Assembly (NCBI GenBank): GCA_003661745.1 | Contig: QMWS01000023.1 | Coordinates: forward strand, 1 to 8,420 | Length of the DNA stretch: 8,420 nucleotides | Direction of reading: 5' to 3' | Source: Thermoprotei archaeon | GTDB taxonomy: Archaea; Thermoproteota; Thermoprotei_A; Sulfolobales; NBVN01 | Part shown: one piece after another, positions 6,136 to 8,420 of the stretch | Layout of the letters: each line of letters begins with the position of its first letter | Position numbering within the stretch: the first letter of the stretch is position 1 | The notes under the pieces: model-generated | What the model saw: only the letters and a program-made list of their open reading frames with translations | Databases searched by the model: none | What the model was told of the DNA's origin: nothing | Position numbers and translations under genes: made by a program

Positions 6136-6786
6136 ATGACACTGAGGCTTTCATTAAGCTGCAGAAACGTAAATGACTGTATAGACCTGACCAATTTCAT
6201 CCTAAATTACAGAGGCGTTAATGCATCATTGATAAAGTATGAGATAAAGAGAGGATGCTTAGAAATTACTATCTTTGGCACGAATGTAGAAAAAGCAAAT
6301 GTTAAGTCAGCCGTACTTAAAGCTTACAGGGAATGGAAGTCCATTACATCATGGAAAAGAGGAAGTAAGGTAATCGAGGTACGATACCTTATGAAGATGG
6401 TTGGGAAACCTTTCATAACTGATGCACTTATTGAGGTACTTAACTTCACAGGAATTAAGGCAGAAATAAAGAATGGATGTATTCTAAGCGAAGGTAGCTG
6501 GGATGCCGTGTTTTCGTTTGCTGCTAGGTTAGCACAAGCATTAGAAGAACTAACCCGTAAGTATCCTAAAGCGTCGCACTCAGCAAAAGCATTAATAACG
6601 TCATATGCTGTACTGGCAGACACGAGTATAGATCAGGCAATAGATTACCTGAGGGAAGTTAATGCGATAGAAATCAGCGGACACAGAGTACTAGTCAAAC
6701 AGGAATGGAGGCACTTATTAAGGGAACTATTACAACGAAAAATAGGTGTCGGGAGTGAGAATAGAAGTCAAGAAAATAACGGATAA
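6136..6786 (+). CDS. Uncharacterised archaeal protein, probably DUF2067 family
   Basis: This 216-residue protein has no function I can state. The spacing of blocks around GKPFITDALIEVLNFTGIK and ALEELTRKYP, and its place between csl4 and rpoL, fit the archaeal DUF2067 family, but I assign this from memory and not from a search. Two alpha/beta segments can be seen, about residues 1-70 and 80-145. A C-terminal part, about 148-200, could form a helix-turn-helix and wing (IDQAIDYLREVNAIE then ISGHRVLV), which would suggest nucleic-acid binding; that is inference. There are no signal peptide, membrane segments or catalytic motifs. ATG 6136 follows the csl4 stop by two bases, with GGT eight bases upstream. 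Its 3' end overlaps rpoL by 32 bases. Confidence 0.8.
   Translation: MTLRLSLSCRNVNDCIDLTNFILNYRGVNASLIKYEIKRGCLEITIFGTNVEKANVKSAVLKAYREWKSITSWKRGSKVIEVRYLMKMVGKPFITDALIEVLNFTGIKAEIKNGCILSEGSWDAVFSFAARLAQALEELTRKYPKASHSAKALITSYAVLADTSIDQAIDYLREVNAIEISGHRVLVKQEWRHLLRELLQRKIGVGSENRSQENNG
6745..6748 (+). promoter_or_regulatory. Ribosome binding site that sets the rpoL start
   Basis: GGTG, located inside the 3' end of the preceding gene, lies six bases before GTG 6755. Its own GTG at 6746 is in frame with rpoL and imitates a start. Confidence 0.55.
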
Positions 6787-7045
6787 AGAGCTGGTTATTA
6801 AGCTAATTAATGAGGATCACACACTGGGTAATTTAATAGCTAAGATGGCCTTAAAGCATCCACACGTTAAAATGGCTGCGTATGTCATTGAGCATCCACT
6901 TGAGGGCAGCCCAACAGTTAGGATAATCACAGACGGCGAAGTAAAAGCTCTCGATGTTCTCAAGGACGTAATTAAGGAGTCAAAAACCATATCTAGCAAA
7001 ATACTTGAACTGCTAAGCAATATCTTTTCAGGTAAAGAAGTGTGA
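6755..7045 (+). CDS. rpoL: DNA-directed RNA polymerase subunit L (Rpb11 homologue)
   Basis: RpoL pairs with RpoD (Rpb3) to form the alpha-like assembly platform of archaeal RNA polymerase. The 96-residue product has the family signature NEDHTLGNLI (19-28) and then AAYVIEHPLEGSPTVRIITDG (41-61), which covers the HPL motif and the strand that follows. A final dimerisation helix LDVLKDVIKESKTIS follows. GTG 6755 gives the expected short N-terminus MRIEVKKI and has GGTG six bases upstream; GTG 6746 would add MSG. The first 32 bases overlap the preceding reading frame, and the last four bases (GTGA) overlap the next gene, so translation of the three is probably coupled. Identity is secure. Confidence 0.95.
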   Translation: MRIEVKKITDKELVIKLINEDHTLGNLIAKMALKHPHVKMAAYVIEHPLEGSPTVRIITDGEVKALDVLKDVIKESKTISSKILELLSNIFSGKEV

Positions 7046-7356
7046 TTATTAAGAACGAAACAAGAGTGCTATTCATTTACTCTGTAAAGACAGGTAAAAT
7101 TGACCTAAGACTTTATGCCGTAATACGAGGAGATAAAGGTTTAGAGCACTTAGGCGTTATCAGTGGCGGAATAGATGAGGTAATCGAAAATGCAAGGAAG
7201 CGAGGTATTTTGGATGAAGTTAGGTTTATTGTGGATCTAGATGGCGCTACCCTTGCAGGAACACATACCAGCAGCATACGACAGAAATGGGTAAGTGATA
7301 TCTTGAAAATACTCAGTACATTAGAAAGAGAGATAGTTAGGTTAATAGGGACGTAA
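7042..7356 (+). CDS. Unrecognised 104-residue protein coupled to rpoL
   Basis: I do not recognise this family. The predicted pattern is two strands (TRVLFIYSV and KIDLRLYAVI), a helix (GGIDEVIENARKRGI), a strand (DEVRFIVDLDGATLAG) and a long amphipathic C-terminal helix (about residues 80-103). That is a small soluble alpha/beta protein with no Cys, no membrane segment and no obvious catalytic motif. It starts at GTG 7042 inside a GTGA overlap with the rpoL stop, with AGGT about eight bases upstream, and ends 30 bases before tfs. The tight overlap, same strand and codon style like its neighbours argue that it is a real gene. Lying between an RNA polymerase subunit and the transcript-cleavage factor suggests, but does not show, a transcription-related role. 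Confidence 0.75.
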   Translation: MIIKNETRVLFIYSVKTGKIDLRLYAVIRGDKGLEHLGVISGGIDEVIENARKRGILDEVRFIVDLDGATLAGTHTSSIRQKWVSDILKILSTLEREIVRLIGT

Positions 7357-7376
7357 CGTTACTAACCCAAAGGGTA

Positions 7377-7380
7377 GGTG
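7377..7380 (+). promoter_or_regulatory. Ribosome binding site that sets the tfs start
   Basis: GGTG, within AGGTGA, lies six bases before ATG 7387. Its GTG at 7378 is in frame and would add MRA, which no TFS protein needs before its MQFCPKCG start. Confidence 0.65.
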
Positions 7381-7386
7381 AGAGCA

Positions 7387-7719
7387 ATGCAGTTTTGTCC
7401 GAAGTGTGGCTCAATAATGATGCCTAAACGTGAAGGCGATAAAACAATACTAGTATGTCCAAAATGTGGCTTGAAACTGAGGCCTCAGGGAAACGTGAGA
7501 ATAAGTAAAAAGGTTGAACATAAGGAAACTGAGAGGATGTACGTACTTGACACAGAAGAAATATTCAGAGGTGTCCCAAGAGCCAGAGGGATTAAGTGCC
7601 CTAAGTGCGGACACGATGAAGCATTCTATACGATAATACAAACCAGGAGAGCGGATGAGCCACCGACCAGAATATATAAGTGCACTAAATGCGGTCATGT
7701 ATGGCGTGAGTATGAGTAA
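7387..7719 (+). CDS. tfs: Transcription factor S (TFS/TFIIS-like transcript cleavage factor)
   Basis: TFS enters the RNA polymerase pore and stimulates cleavage of backtracked transcripts. The 110-residue product has two zinc ribbons. The N-terminal one has Cys4, Cys7, Cys24 and Cys27 (MQFCPKCG and LVCPKCG). The C-terminal one has Cys71, Cys74, Cys99 and Cys102 (CPKCGHDEA and CTKCGHVWREYE). The catalytic acidic hairpin QTRRADEPPTR carries Asp90 and Glu91, both intact, so this looks like an active cleavage factor and not one of the inhibitory paralogues that have lost the acidic pair. ATG 7387 is chosen because the family begins MQFCPKCG and GGTG lies six bases upstream. The stop codon falls within a hairpin-forming inverted repeat. 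Confidence 0.96.
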   Translation: MQFCPKCGSIMMPKREGDKTILVCPKCGLKLRPQGNVRISKKVEHKETERMYVLDTEEIFRGVPRARGIKCPKCGHDEAFYTIIQTRRADEPPTRIYKCTKCGHVWREYE

Positions 7720-7745
7720 CTCGGTACTTTTGGGCGAGCTACTCA
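7713..7745 (+). repeat. Imperfect inverted repeat across the tfs stop codon
   Basis: The arms TGAGTAACTCG (7713-7723) and CGAGCTACTCA (7735-7745) pair over 11 positions with one A-C mismatch, around an 11-base loop that contains TACTTTT. The stop TAA (7717-7719) lies in the left arm. As RNA this is a plausible stem at the 3' end of the tfs message and could act in termination, processing or protection of the end. It has no T run directly after it, so it is not a bacterial-type terminator. Confidence 0.5.
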
Positions 7746-7780
7746 GGAGATTATAAGGAGATCAAGAACACATACAGTAC

Positions 7781-7788
7781 TTTTATAT
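7781..7788 (+). promoter_or_regulatory. TATA box candidate for pcna
   Basis: TTTTATAT lies in the 104-base gap between tfs and pcna. Its centre is about 26-27 bases before 7811, so transcription would start around 7811 and leave a leader of roughly 13 bases that still holds the GGTG site. Further AT-rich sequence (TTTAAATA, 7790-7797) lies just after it. Another TTATAAGG occurs at 7751-7758. This is the best-placed promoter candidate in the window. Confidence 0.55.
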
Positions 7789-7812
7789 CTTTAAATAACA
7801 GAATCCTTTAAT

Positions 7813-7816
7813 GGTG
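7813..7816 (+). promoter_or_regulatory. Ribosome binding site that decides the TTG start of pcna
   Basis: GGTG lies seven bases before TTG 7824. It overlaps an out-of-frame ATG at 7811, which opens a nine-codon frame that ends at 7840 and is not the pcna frame. Confidence 0.55.
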
Positions 7817-7823
7817 GTTGGGT

Positions 7824-8420
7824 TTGAAAATAACATTTAGCGATGCAAGGCTGTGGAGGTACATAATGAGTGCTGTCGGAAAATTTATAGAAATCGGTAG
7901 TTTACACGTAAGTGAATCAGGCTTATCTTTTAAGGCCATGGACCCCTCCAGAACCTCCTTGACCGAGTTCATAATTCCTCGTGAAGCATTTGATGAGTTT
8001 GATGCCGAGGGCGAACATAAGCTCATATTGAATATAGAGGATGTGAGTAAGATCCTAAGAACGGCTGAGAAGGATGATAAAATAAGTATTGAATGGACTG
8101 AATCATCAATAACCTTTATATTTGAAAGAAGAGGCGTTCCAAGGTCCTTCACTTTACCTTTACAGACAGCCGTTGAAGCAGAGGAGATACCTGAGCTAAG
8201 CCTAGACTTAAAGAATGCGTACAAGATAAGCGGTACAGTACTTTACGAATCAATAAAGGGTATAGAGGACGTTGGCGATGTACTAAGAATAGAGGGCGAT
8301 GAACAGCGCTTAAGCTTGAAGTCCATTAGCGACATGGGCGAAGCTGAGGTAATATTAGATGTAGAACGAGGGACTCTAGAGGAAGCAGAGGTCAATAACC
8401 CAGGCTTCTCCGTAGCATAC
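7824..8420 (+). CDS. pcn: DNA polymerase sliding clamp PCNA, 3' truncated by window edge
   Basis: PCNA is the ring-shaped clamp that tethers DNA polymerase, ligase, FEN1 and other factors to DNA. The first 199 codons of about 245-250 are present. The protein begins MKITFSDARLWRYIMSAVGKF. It has the family motif AMDPSRTSL (38-46), the strand at about 95-101 (SITFIFE), an interdomain connector around 111-126 (LPLQTA to EIPEL) and most of domain 2. There is no ATG or GTG in frame upstream before the stop at 7809-7811. TTG 7824 gives the expected MK N-terminus and has GGTG seven bases upstream; TTG 7818 would add two residues. Crenarchaea often carry three PCNA paralogues that form heterotrimers, so which one this is cannot be told here. 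The gene is easily missed because of its TTG start. Confidence 0.93.
   Translation, partial: MKITFSDARLWRYIMSAVGKFIEIGSLHVSESGLSFKAMDPSRTSLTEFIIPREAFDEFDAEGEHKLILNIEDVSKILRTAEKDDKISIEWTESSITFIFERRGVPRSFTLPLQTAVEAEEIPELSLDLKNAYKISGTVLYESIKGIEDVGDVLRIEGDEQRLSLKSISDMGEAEVILDVERGTLEEAEVNNPGFSVAY

Noticed and set aside
7808..8224. 138-codon frame on the minus strand
   Set aside because: It is the shadow of pcna, which is only hidden because it starts with TTG. The plus-strand translation has clear PCNA motifs.
1..8420. Defence system, mobile element, CRISPR array or new multi-gene system
   Set aside because: No transposase, integrase, repeat array or foreign-looking composition is seen. Eleven of the thirteen genes are recognised conserved archaeal housekeeping genes and the other two fit the same unit.

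Overview
The window reads as a compact stretch of the core information-processing superoperon of a thermophilic archaeon, most likely a member of the Thermoproteota (Crenarchaeota). The evidence is the gene content: Rpb4/RpoF, RpoL, TFS, eL21, an L16-type uL16 (L10e), Dph2, Csl4, Pus10 and PCNA. Arg codons are mostly AGA/AGG, starts are a mix of ATG, GTG and TTG, and GGTG-type ribosome binding sites recur. I cannot fix genus or species. All thirteen genes lie on the + strand, both ends are cut inside genes, and no gene-free stretch exceeds about 105 bases.

Layout. Positions 1-1068 hold the 3' part of pus10 (tRNA pseudouridine 54/55 synthase). A promoter-like gap is followed by rpl21e (1110-1409), rpoF (1451-1774), a DUF655 RNA-binding protein (1804-2478) and a trmJ-like SPOUT tRNA methyltransferase (from 2475, overlapping by 4 nt). 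After an 87-nt gap with its own TATA-like box come rpl10e (3288-3800), dph2 (3840-4841), a METTL5-type rRNA adenine methyltransferase (4848-5522), csl4 (5540-6133), a probable DUF2067 protein (6136-6786), rpoL (6755-7045), an unrecognised 104-residue protein (7042-7356) and tfs (7387-7719). A 104-nt gap with a hairpin and a good TATA box separates tfs from a TTG-started PCNA gene (7824 to the window end).

The genes cover linked steps of gene expression: RNA polymerase stalk and assembly subunits plus the cleavage factor (rpoF, rpoL, tfs), two large-subunit ribosomal proteins, tRNA modification (pus10, trmJ), rRNA methylation (METTL5-like), EF2 diphthamide synthesis (dph2), RNA decay (csl4) and the replication clamp. 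The csl4 to unknown-gene segment is very tightly packed (2-nt gap, then 32-nt and 4-nt overlaps), which suggests translational coupling.

I see no mobile element, CRISPR, defence island or RNA gene, and nothing that supports a wholly new system. The best leads are the unrecognised 104-residue gene coupled to rpoL, the DUF2067-like gene with a possible C-terminal winged-helix region between csl4 and rpoL, an imperfect hairpin across the tfs stop codon, and a systematic start-codon trap. In four genes a GGTG ribosome binding site sits six bases before the real start, so its own GTG looks like an in-frame start nine bases too early.
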